Below, piece after piece: positions 24,806 to 33,643 of a DNA stretch of 64,000 nt. The stretch spans positions 1 through 64,000 of the forward strand of contig CAKSDE010000015.1 in NCBI GenBank assembly GCA_934444735.1. The letters run 5' to 3'. The translations under genes and the position numbers were made by a program. Every line of letters begins with the position of its first letter. The first letter of the stretch is position 1. Origin of the DNA: an uncultured Clostridia bacterium (lineage in GTDB: Bacteria; Bacillota; Clostridia; UBA1381). Below the pieces are notes generated by a model. It made no database searches. It was not told where the DNA came from and saw nothing but the letters and a program-made list of their open reading frames with translations.

Positions 24806-24839
24806 TTGCCCGACGAAAATCGGTATTTTCGCCGGGCAA
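24806..24839 (-). terminator. Hairpin between the two beta-helix genes
   Basis: TTGCCCGACGAAAA pairs with TTTTCGCCGGGCAA (one G-U pair). On the minus strand the stem is followed by GCTTATAAAAAAA, with no U-run, so it may be an RNA stabiliser or partial terminator inside the operon. Confidence 0.55.
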
Positions 24840-24864
24840 AACCGCCTCTTTTATAAATTCTGTC

Positions 24865-27800
24865 TTACTTAAGCATATTCGGATAAACGCTGTCGTCAAC
24901 CAATTCATATTTTATATTTGAAAGGTTAAGAACTCCGCCGTCGCTTGCCGTAAACCTTACAGCCAGTCTGCCGATATAATCTGCCGCAACAAACTTGAAC
25001 GTTCCCAGCTCTACATATCCTTCTTCGCCTTGTGAAAGATCGATCGTCGTTTCGTAATCTCCGCCGTAGCCGAACACATGAACCGCAACGTTCTTATCTC
25101 CATCCGGCTGTGGAACATGATAGTACGAAACTCTGTAAAGCTTACCGTTACCATTTGCTCCCGAGCTCATTGACCATGTAGCATATGCGTCCTTCAACGA
25201 AGTCATTCTGACTCTTGACCCGTTCTCTCCCGTCTTTGAGTAATTGGTAGACCATTCACCGATTTCGGTATACTCATCGCTATTAATATCCAGAGTATCT
25301 CCATCCTCATCTTTATGGTTTACCTGCTTCTTGATTTCTTCGCTCATCTCATATACACCTGTCGGAATATTGTCTGCCTGCTTGATCTCGATGCCGTTTC
25401 CGGCTCTCGGAGCGTGCACAGCAAACATTCCCGGCTTATAGTTAGGCTCTGTTTTATCAAGATAGTCGAATATGGTTTCGCCGTTTAACTTAAATACCAT
25501 GTTTATTCCGTTTTGCGTCGTTATCGCACCAAACTCAACATCATACCACTCTCCGGCTTTCATTTTGCCGTTATTCGGAGCTGTCTGATAGATCTTTCCA
25601 TGCTTTTGCAGCTCAAATATATCCGATTTTACAAGGATATAGTATGCATCTTGAGCGTAGAGAGCCTGCGCTATTTCGGCAGCTCTCAAACCGTATGCAA
25701 TCCACGTTCCGTCCAAAGAATCAATCTTGGTTTTAAAGCACATTATATTGTAGTTTGAAAGTGTTTCATTCAAGGAAAGCTCTGTCGTGTCGCCGTCAAC
25801 ATCTAATCTTATAGCGCCGTCACTTGATGTAATCTTCGACATAGAGTTGTTTACAACCCATGGGCTGTTCGCTTTCAAGTTAAGCGTCGTATAACCGACA
25901 TTTGTAAACGCCTCTATGCTCTTTAAGAAGTTATTCAGCGTATATGCTGCGATATCAACCTGTGCCTGAACACCTTGAGTAAGATTTGCAACCTTTTCCG
26001 CCTCGTCAATCTGCTTTTTGATCTCCGCCTTTGTACCTACAGCAGATTGTCCGGCTTCGTTGCCTTCGTTTACCTTATCCATCATCGCGTACGCTTTTTG
26101 GATTCTGTCATTTAAAACCGATTTATCCAAAGTATCAAATTCCGCTGTTGTAAAGCTTCTCACACCGTTTACACATTCAACGCTCTTTCTGTATTTTCTC
26201 GAATCGTTAAGTGAATAAACCTTCCAGTAATATGTTTTATTATTTTCGAGCCCCTCTAAAGAAGCACTGTTATAATGAGTTGTCTCATCTATCAGAATAT
26301 TATTAAATTCCGGATCGGTGCTGACCACATATCTGTAATCATCTGCCAAAGACGCTTTTGTCCATGCCAGAAATGCTGTTTTAGTTTCAATATTTGTCGC
26401 CTTATCTTCAGGGTATGTACTTCTTATTTTCAATTTTTCATAATTCGGCAGATAATCGCCCTGAATACCGATGCTGTCTATATCGAAATCTTCATCAAGA
26501 ACCCCGTCGGGTATATCATATTTTTCCTTTGCCTCTTTGGTTACTCTGTAATCAAGATTTTCCGGATCCACAAATACCGAATAATCCTTTCCGGCTTTTA
26601 TATTATTCCTGATATCCGCATCCTCCTGCATTGCAGTGGTGAGCTTCGTCTGTATACAATCCACCGTAAAGTTATCGGCAATCAAGTTTTCAAGCTTTGG
26701 TTTGTAGCCGTTAGCTCTTACTCTGTCTAAAAGTGTGGACATCTGAGGATATTTCGCAACCCATTCTGCCGAATTGTACGGCACTGTAGCAAGTTGCAAG
26801 GTAGACTGTATATACGTTATCCAATCCCTATTGTCTCTCGCATCTCGAGAATCACCCTGAAAATCTATTTCCCCGGCAACAAACGTATTTCCTTTTACGA
26901 TATTATCCACGCCGGCACCAACCTGAATACCTGCACTTCTTCTGTAGTTATTCATAACCGCAATATTATTGGAAAATTCTCCGCCTGACTGATAGTCATC
27001 CCAAAATGTTGCTAACGAAAGGTAATCATTATGTGAGTAATCCGGTCCGATATCATGGAAGAAGTTATGCTTTATAACCGTGCCGTATTCCGCCCAGCTT
27101 CTGCCGGAATATATTGCGCCGGCGTCAACCGTCTGAGTTACAACATCATAAAATTCATTATTGAATATCTGATGCCCGTTTCCACCGTATCTTATACCGT
27201 TGTTCTCACAATTATGAATAAGGTTATTTTTAATTGTTACATCGACCGTATTTTTTGAAAGAATTATACCGCCGTATGCATTATTTCCGGTATTGCGGCA
27301 CGGATTTGAAATATCGCAGTTTTTAATTACAACATTACTCGGAGTAAGTGTATTCCTGTTGCCGCAATTATCGCAATAGATGCCGTCCCAGCCTGTATTA
27401 TATATTACACAGCCGTCAATCGTTACATTTTTTGTTTCAATATATATTCCGTGCATACCGATATGCGAAAGAGTACAATTCTTTATCGTTATATCCGACG
27501 AAGAACCGGAAATATATATTCCGTTTCCGCCCTTTGTATTAAAGCTGCGCACCTGAGGATCGTCTGCATTCGTCGTCAGCCCCACACCCTCTATCGTTAC
27601 ATATTTTGCACCGTTAAAGGATATAAAGTTTGAATCAAAGGTTGCAATCTCAAATCTGTCCTCTTTTGTCAGTTCATAAGGAGGATAGTAGTACATTGTC
27701 ATAGTTTTTGCATCCATATACCACTCTCCCGGCACATCTATCTCCTCTAAAAGATTCACTGCCGCCCAAAGCGAGCCTTTTTTAATACCGTATTGTGTAT

Positions 27801-29175
27801 GTGTCTGCATATTTATGGCGTTATTTTCTGTATCAATATCCTTAACCTTTGCCCATTCTCCGTGGAAAAAGAAACCAAGATACCCTTCCAGATACATGTC
27901 GGTCGCTTCTGTCCAGCGTGACGGTCTGTTTCCGGTATAATATATCGTTCCTGCCTGAGTCGGATTTTCTCGCGGAGTACCTCCCGGCTCGCAGTCGGTT
28001 ATAGTATTATATCCCGAATTCGGCCATCTTGCAATACTTTGTTCATTTCCGTTTAATGTAACAAACGGAGCTTTAACACGTTCACCGATATTGGTATGAT
28101 TAGCCGTAAAATTCACTATCTTTTCAGGGATCCCCTGTTCTTTCAAATTTATCTGAACAACTTTATCCCTTACACTTTCATCAAGTTTTTCACCTATCTT
28201 TTTATCAACCGGTCTGAATTTTGAAGTATCGAGCCTTGTCGCGCCGGTAAAAACCACTTTTTCACCCTCTGCCGCAACATAACGTATCGGCGCTTTTTTC
28301 GTTCCCGAATCACCCACGTCAAAGTTTATTGTATGTTCCATTTGATATTCGCCGCCCAAAAGCACGACATCTATCGGTGCTCCCATACGCTTTGCCTTTT
28401 TTGCCGCGCGCTTTGCGTCGTCAAGTCCGATATATGGATGCTCTCTTGTTCCGTCTGCCTCTGCGGCTTTTCCTGTCGGCGCGGCATAAATTACTATTGT
28501 TTCCTTTGTGTTATCTGCTGCTGTCTTAATCTCGTAATTGACGTTACCGTATCTGAAAATCTCGAGATTGTCGAAATAGGCATTCACATTACACCCTTCA
28601 AAACCAATCTTGCCGTCCGAAATAGAATCATCCTTATGATCAATCACAGTTTTTCCGTCAATATCAACCGTTATCTGGTTGTTTACAAGAGTGATGTTCA
28701 CCCTATGATCTTTTGAATAGGTAATATCCGCATCAGCGGCTGCAACTGCCACGTGCGAACCGCCCTTTACCTTTTTTAAAAGCTTTACTTTGCCTGAGCC
28801 TGCATAAAACCGCAACTTATATGCCGTCTGATCGTCTTGTATACGAAACATTATTCCTGCATAGCTGCCGTCTTTGATGTTCATATCAAAAGTTATTTCA
28901 TCGTTATCAACACTCATGCTCTTATTTACTATCTCGCTAACAACACCGACATCTCTTGTATTATTAAGAGTAAGCTTGCCGTCCGATACCTGAAATCCTC
29001 TTCCCGACGAAACCTGCCACGAATCTGAACCCTTTGAAAAATCATCGGCAAAGAGCACCTTTCTGCTTACCTGCTCCGTAGCCGTATCTGCGGTATTTAC
29101 GCTTTCAGCGAAGGAGGGGAACTGTGACAAAGCCAGAAATGAGGCAATCACTAACGATATAACTCTTTTCTTCAT
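24865..29175 (-). CDS. Very large secreted beta-helix protein with LamG-like and carbohydrate-binding-like modules
   Basis: 1436 residues. Order: signal peptide (1-23); LamG/DUF1080-like sandwich (about 40-205: VLFADDFSKGSDSWQVSSGRGF...YFDNLEIFRYG); beta-helix entry (about 225: EADGTREHPYIGLDDAKRAA); insert GYLGFFFHGEWAKV...VPGEWYMDAKTMTMYYYPPYEL; PbH1 repeats (about 520-740); Fn3-like module (about 930-1010); helical FIVAR-like stretch (about 1035-1105); second LamG-like domain (about 1110-1280); C-terminal carbohydrate-binding-like domain. The central part is homologous to the downstream gene and resembles GH141-type enzymes by inference. AAGGAGG precedes the ATG. It lies 15 bases after an SLH gene, so an SLH partner may hold it at the surface. 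Confidence 0.75.
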   Translation of the reverse strand: MKKRVISLVIASFLALSQFPSFAESVNTADTATEQVSRKVLFADDFSKGSDSWQVSSGRGFQVSDGKLTLNNTRDVGVVSEIVNKSMSVDNDEITFDMNIKDGSYAGIMFRIQDDQTAYKLRFYAGSGKVKLLKKVKGGSHVAVAAADADITYSKDHRVNITLVNNQITVDIDGKTVIDHKDDSISDGKIGFEGCNVNAYFDNLEIFRYGNVNYEIKTAADNTKETIVIYAAPTGKAAEADGTREHPYIGLDDAKRAAKKAKRMGAPIDVVLLGGEYQMEHTINFDVGDSGTKKAPIRYVAAEGEKVVFTGATRLDTSKFRPVDKKIGEKLDESVRDKVVQINLKEQGIPEKIVNFTANHTNIGERVKAPFVTLNGNEQSIARWPNSGYNTITDCEPGGTPRENPTQAGTIYYTGNRPSRWTEATDMYLEGYLGFFFHGEWAKVKDIDTENNAINMQTHTQYGIKKGSLWAAVNLLEEIDVPGEWYMDAKTMTMYYYPPYELTKEDRFEIATFDSNFISFNGAKYVTIEGVGLTTNADDPQVRSFNTKGGNGIYISGSSSDITIKNCTLSHIGMHGIYIETKNVTIDGCVIYNTGWDGIYCDNCGNRNTLTPSNVVIKNCDISNPCRNTGNNAYGGIILSKNTVDVTIKNNLIHNCENNGIRYGGNGHQIFNNEFYDVVTQTVDAGAIYSGRSWAEYGTVIKHNFFHDIGPDYSHNDYLSLATFWDDYQSGGEFSNNIAVMNNYRRSAGIQVGAGVDNIVKGNTFVAGEIDFQGDSRDARDNRDWITYIQSTLQLATVPYNSAEWVAKYPQMSTLLDRVRANGYKPKLENLIADNFTVDCIQTKLTTAMQEDADIRNNIKAGKDYSVFVDPENLDYRVTKEAKEKYDIPDGVLDEDFDIDSIGIQGDYLPNYEKLKIRSTYPEDKATNIETKTAFLAWTKASLADDYRYVVSTDPEFNNILIDETTHYNSASLEGLENNKTYYWKVYSLNDSRKYRKSVECVNGVRSFTTAEFDTLDKSVLNDRIQKAYAMMDKVNEGNEAGQSAVGTKAEIKKQIDEAEKVANLTQGVQAQVDIAAYTLNNFLKSIEAFTNVGYTTLNLKANSPWVVNNSMSKITSSDGAIRLDVDGDTTELSLNETLSNYNIMCFKTKIDSLDGTWIAYGLRAAEIAQALYAQDAYYILVKSDIFELQKHGKIYQTAPNNGKMKAGEWYDVEFGAITTQNGINMVFKLNGETIFDYLDKTEPNYKPGMFAVHAPRAGNGIEIKQADNIPTGVYEMSEEIKKQVNHKDEDGDTLDINSDEYTEIGEWSTNYSKTGENGSRVRMTSLKDAYATWSMSSGANGNGKLYRVSYYHVPQPDGDKNVAVHVFGYGGDYETTIDLSQGEEGYVELGTFKFVAADYIGRLAVRFTASDGGVLNLSNIKYELVDDSVYPNMLK

Positions 29176-29190
29176 TTACATTCCTCCTTT

Positions 29191-32046
29191 TTAATCCTCA
29201 TTCATCAAAAGCACTGCAAATTGAGCATACACACGCATCGTAACGAGCACTCTGGAGCAATCCGCACCGTAAACCGTATATGGCTTCACATCTTCTGTGC
29301 TTGCTTTTTTTACGCTTACCTTTCCTTTTCTCCCCTTGGTCAATACCGTTGTGTATGGCAGGTTCAAATACTGTGTTTCTATAATAAATCCATTATCTCT
29401 TGTCGCGTTATGGTCAAAGCCGTACGCCGGATTCTGGTTTGTGATTGTCATATATCCATCCTCATAGGAATATACCCATCCCAAAAACAGCTTAATCGTT
29501 CCGCCGTTAAAGCGCCACGCATTTACCGAGCCGGGGTTGCCGCCGATATAATTTTCCGCAACAAACGGTGTACTCAATGTATCCGACGCGCTGTAATACG
29601 AAAGATTTGTCCCTGCAACCGCGCCTTTTAATTTGTTACCCTTTTCATCTGTTACATACTGGCTTGCGTCATACGCAAGAACCGCTTTTGTTATATAGTC
29701 AGCCGATGTTGCGAGGAAGATAACATCGCCCGCCGCAATTGCAACCGGCTGTGTGTTTCCCGCTGCGATACATTTTACCTTATTTTCATAAACGTCTTTT
29801 TCCATATAATATGTAGCGGTTGCTCCGGTATTTTTTACCGTTTGAATTTGATACATATCCTCGGCTTTCTTATCATTGTATACATAATGAACCTCGGTTA
29901 CCGTTTCGGGAAATTCATTTGTTATTGCCGTCCCCTGTGAAGCAGACGACGCAAAGCACGCACATGCTGCAATCTTGCTCTTATAGTTAGTTCCGAAAAG
30001 ATAGAGCGAGTAATACTGACCGACTGCAAATGAACTGTAATTTCCAAGCTCGTATTCTTCATAATCGGTTATATCATTCGGCACCGAGAATACCGATGTA
30101 GTTTCTGTAATTACACCTGCTCCGCCGAAGTTTATCGTATTGTCCCGATTCTGTAAATAGTAATCCTCTTTCTTCTCATGGTTAACGGTATCAAGCATAT
30201 AATAAAGTCGGTCGGTTGAATCCGGCTTTTCTCCGTATTTATGCGGAATTTCAATGTTTGTTATCTGCAGATTCGAGTTGATTTTATATCTGATAACTCC
30301 GGTATAGCTGACATTCGCCAATACCTCCTCCGGCTTATATGTTGTAATTTTATCATTCTCGTCCTGAACCTTGACCTTTTTATTTAAATTAAACAGCTCA
30401 AATTCTCCGTTTGATGTGTAAATCTTTGCGCCATACTCGTCCTCGCCGGTATCGTCAAGCGCTCTTATCCATACAAGGTAACCTATCTGGTTATCAAGGT
30501 TTGTCTCATCCTTTTCATACCCTGCCACACGATCAAACATATCAAACCAGAATTTATATGATATATTCAACTCGGGCTTGGAGTAATTCTCCTGCGCATA
30601 TTTCGACAGCTCATATTTTCCTCCGGCAGATGTTGTAACATATGTTCTGCCTGTATCATCACTTGTACCTAAAGATTCAACAGTTTCGTTCTGCGAATAT
30701 GACGAAACGATAATTTTTATATGCTCATTATCCAAAGCCTTCATCACCGAGATAACATTTCCTTTGGCAATCTGATTTAGTTTCAGTCTTGTTCCCTTTG
30801 TATCCTCAATTATATACTTTTTATCCTTTAATGACAAAAACGGCTTTCCGTCTTTGAAATATATGGTTTCTTGCGAACTGTTCGTAAGCGAAACAATATA
30901 TGTTTCGTATTCTTCTATCTTAACAATATCTATTTCACCGTCGCCGTTGTTATCGTACAAGCGCACAATACCGTTTGACGGCTTAAACATCGATATATCG
31001 AAGTTATCCTCCAATCGCAGTGCGCCGTTATTATAAACGATAACCGCGTCTTTCGGGATATAGGTTTTCTTATCCTTTGAGGAATCCTCGGTACGGTAAT
31101 AATATGTTCTGTCCTTAAAATCTGTTATATCGTCCGAATTTATAACAATCTTGTTGTTTTTGGAGGTACGCTCATATACGGCTATCAGGATATAATCTCT
31201 GTCCGCTGAACTGCTTCTTAAATCCGCCGAATCAAAAGTTTCTTTTTCCGAGAGAATATTATCATATATATAATATCCGCCTACATTCAGTCCGAACAGA
31301 TCGTCTCTGCCTGTTTTATTTAACATTCCCTCGCTGTCATTTATCGAAATATATCCCTCGCCGATATTCGTCTTGCCGTACAGTGACATCTCGCCGTCAT
31401 CGGTAACAATACCGCGCCTTTGATATATGCGCAGACGCACCGTCATGAACTCAACTTCATCGTCATTATTTTTATTATTGTTATTTTTTATTTTCAGATC
31501 GCTCACATCACAGTTTAACATATTAAAAATGAGTCTGTACGCGTCACCTGCCGCAAGCTCTCCACCGGATACTCCCTTTAACAGTCCTTTTTCACTCGCA
31601 TAGTTGAGCTTTGTATATCCCTGCGGTATTAAACTGTCCGAATATCCCATTACGGAAAGCGCAATTTCTGCCGCATCGTTCTGTGTGATTTTCTTATCGG
31701 GATAAAAGCAGCCGAACTTATCGGTTTTGATATATCCCAGACTGTAGAGTGCCATAACCGCATCGTATGCAGAATTGGCAAAACTGACGTCTGCCACCAT
31801 GTCGCTCCCCGAAGAATAATTGCTGATATCGGCATTTAATCCGAACGCAACCTTTGCTATCATAATTGCAAATTCGCCCCTGGTAAGAGTATCGCCAAAG
31901 CTTGCGTCCTCATTATATACCCCTGTAACCTTCAAAAGCGTTTGTTGTTCCTCGGTAAGAGCAGTGTCTGCCGCCGTAACCGCCATACCGCCGAAAAGGC
32001 TCACGGCAACCGACAGCGAAAGTATCATTGCTATTATTTTTTTCAT
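29191..32046 (-). CDS. Large SLH-domain surface protein
   Basis: 951 residues with a signal peptide (1-27). Residues 30-170 carry SLH-type repeats (LLKVTGVYNEDASFGDTLTRGEFAIMIAKVAFG, then AYDAVMALYSLGYIK...FYPDKKITQNDAAEIALSVMGY), which bind pyruvylated secondary wall polymer. The remaining 780 residues are a long beta-rich region with repeated strands (DDGEMSLYGKTNIGEGYISIND, NNGDGEIDIVKIEEYE) that I do not recognise. AGGAGG lies upstream. It starts 1 base after the stop of the preceding SLH gene, so translation is probably coupled. It probably displays or scaffolds the neighbouring beta-helix enzymes on the cell surface. Confidence 0.8.
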   Translation of the reverse strand: MKKIIAMILSLSVAVSLFGGMAVTAADTALTEEQQTLLKVTGVYNEDASFGDTLTRGEFAIMIAKVAFGLNADISNYSSGSDMVADVSFANSAYDAVMALYSLGYIKTDKFGCFYPDKKITQNDAAEIALSVMGYSDSLIPQGYTKLNYASEKGLLKGVSGGELAAGDAYRLIFNMLNCDVSDLKIKNNNNKNNDDEVEFMTVRLRIYQRRGIVTDDGEMSLYGKTNIGEGYISINDSEGMLNKTGRDDLFGLNVGGYYIYDNILSEKETFDSADLRSSSADRDYILIAVYERTSKNNKIVINSDDITDFKDRTYYYRTEDSSKDKKTYIPKDAVIVYNNGALRLEDNFDISMFKPSNGIVRLYDNNGDGEIDIVKIEEYETYIVSLTNSSQETIYFKDGKPFLSLKDKKYIIEDTKGTRLKLNQIAKGNVISVMKALDNEHIKIIVSSYSQNETVESLGTSDDTGRTYVTTSAGGKYELSKYAQENYSKPELNISYKFWFDMFDRVAGYEKDETNLDNQIGYLVWIRALDDTGEDEYGAKIYTSNGEFELFNLNKKVKVQDENDKITTYKPEEVLANVSYTGVIRYKINSNLQITNIEIPHKYGEKPDSTDRLYYMLDTVNHEKKEDYYLQNRDNTINFGGAGVITETTSVFSVPNDITDYEEYELGNYSSFAVGQYYSLYLFGTNYKSKIAACACFASSASQGTAITNEFPETVTEVHYVYNDKKAEDMYQIQTVKNTGATATYYMEKDVYENKVKCIAAGNTQPVAIAAGDVIFLATSADYITKAVLAYDASQYVTDEKGNKLKGAVAGTNLSYYSASDTLSTPFVAENYIGGNPGSVNAWRFNGGTIKLFLGWVYSYEDGYMTITNQNPAYGFDHNATRDNGFIIETQYLNLPYTTVLTKGRKGKVSVKKASTEDVKPYTVYGADCSRVLVTMRVYAQFAVLLMNED

Positions 32047-32047
32047 A

Positions 32048-33532
32048 TCAGTTCTTTCCTCCTATTACTGCATACATCAGCTTTGCTGCCTGTGCTCTTG
32101 TTGTTTCTTTCTTCGGTGCGAAGCTCCCGTCACCCATGCCGTTTATTATTCCTTCTCCGGCAAGCATCGAAACCGCTTCTTTCGCATAATCGCTCACCTC
32201 TTCAAAATCGGTGAAATCCGTTTTGGGATTAGCAAAGGTATATCCGTTTTCTTTTGCGGCACGGTATATTGCCACACAAATATCCTCCCTTTTTATAGAG
32301 GTTCCGATACCGAACGTATCATCCCTCACGCCGCGCATATATCCGCATTCCTTTGCCGACTCAACATACGGCGAATACCATGCGTCCGCATCGGCATCGG
32401 CAAAGTTCGTACGAAGCTCCGGATTATATTTATTGAATGCAAGCGTTATGATTTTTGCAAACTGTTCTCTTGTTACATTGCCGGACGGCTTGAATTCATT
32501 CTCGCTCACTCCGTTTATAATGTTATTGTTAACAAGATATGATACCGACTCCCATGCCCATGAGAAATCCTTTATATCAGGGAAACGGAATAGAATATCG
32601 TCCTTTTCCTCATCATTATTTTCCGGATTCTTTATTGTAGAGGGGACTGTATCGTTTGTCGGATTCAGACTTCCTCCCGAGCTTCCCCCGGAGCTTCCGC
32701 CTTTATTTCCGCCCGTATTGCCCTTATTGCCGTCCGAGCCGTCCTTAGGTGCGTCCTCCACTGCCTTTTTGAAATCTTCTCTGAATTTATTCATGTCGGA
32801 ATATATACTCTCGACAAACCTCGTTGCCACTTTGGATTTTTGAATGTCTGTCAGATTATTGTACGATGAAAGGTCGATCCCCGCCGTTTTCTCATATTCA
32901 ACAAGCAGATTATTTACCGCCGAGGCAACCGCTGCCTTTTGGAGTTTCTGCATAAATTCCAGCTCTGCCTTTGCCCGCAAAACTACGGTTTTTACGCCCT
33001 CAATTCCGTTTTCCGCAATTATGGTATAGTTATCCCACACGCTTTTTGCAAGATAGCTCTTTGTTTTTTCATCATTGGCAAAGGAAATATCCACGCCGAT
33101 GTTTCCGCCGTACTTTCCGAGCGACGGCACTATATCGTTTTGAGCAACTTCTCTTTTTCCGAGCGATTCGACAAACTTCAAAACGTCCGCTTTCTGAACA
33201 TACTCAAATTCAAACGGCTTTTCGGAGTTGCTTGCATATATTTCATATGTTCCCTCATCGCCCAAAAACTGAAATTCCGAAACGAAGTCCGAGCCGTTAA
33301 TCTTTGCAATCTGAACGCTCGCCGTACTGCCGTCCGAAATCCCTTCCGAAAGTTTATTCCCCTTTTTAACCAAAACTACACTCACGTTTTTCTCTCCGGC
33401 AGCAACTTTTCCGCTGACGGTAAGTATAGAATTGTCAAAGTCCGACATAACAACGGATTTTATCTCCGCAGCAAGTGCGTTTGTCGAAAGCAGCAATGTA
33501 CCTGCAACTATCGGTGTAATTATTTTCTTCAT
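32048..33532 (-). CDS. Secreted protein with three C-terminal SLH repeats
   Basis: The 494-residue protein starts at ATG 33532 behind AAAGGGA; the longer frame upstream is rejected. Signal peptide at residues 1-21. Residues 22-260 are mixed helix/strand and unrecognised. A Gly/Ser/Asn-rich linker lies at about 263-300. Three SLH repeats occupy the last 185 residues: WESVSYLVNNNIINGVSENEFKP, then WYSPYVESAKECGYMRGV, then AKEAVSMLAGEGIINGMGDGSF, each followed by a TR(E/A)Q-type motif or a variant of it. It is a wall-anchored protein of the operon that may tether other secreted products. Confidence 0.85.
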   Translation of the reverse strand: MKKIITPIVAGTLLLSTNALAAEIKSVVMSDFDNSILTVSGKVAAGEKNVSVVLVKKGNKLSEGISDGSTASVQIAKINGSDFVSEFQFLGDEGTYEIYASNSEKPFEFEYVQKADVLKFVESLGKREVAQNDIVPSLGKYGGNIGVDISFANDEKTKSYLAKSVWDNYTIIAENGIEGVKTVVLRAKAELEFMQKLQKAAVASAVNNLLVEYEKTAGIDLSSYNNLTDIQKSKVATRFVESIYSDMNKFREDFKKAVEDAPKDGSDGNKGNTGGNKGGSSGGSSGGSLNPTNDTVPSTIKNPENNDEEKDDILFRFPDIKDFSWAWESVSYLVNNNIINGVSENEFKPSGNVTREQFAKIITLAFNKYNPELRTNFADADADAWYSPYVESAKECGYMRGVRDDTFGIGTSIKREDICVAIYRAAKENGYTFANPKTDFTDFEEVSDYAKEAVSMLAGEGIINGMGDGSFAPKKETTRAQAAKLMYAVIGGKN

Positions 33533-33598
33533 AATGTTTTTCCCTTTCTTAGTATACCTTTTAGCATACAATAATCTCATAGCCATTACCCGGCTGCC

Positions 33599-33631
33599 GG
33601 GTTTTCGAGAGGCAAAAGCCTCCCGAAAACC
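33599..33631 (-). promoter_or_regulatory. Intra-operon hairpin
   Basis: GGTTTTCGAGAGGC pairs with GCCTCCCGAAAACC around five bases between the 1467-residue protein gene and the SLH gene. No U-run follows on the minus strand, so it may mark an mRNA processing or stability site that adjusts the ratio of the two products. Confidence 0.5.
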
Positions 33632-33643
33632 GCAACCTGATTT

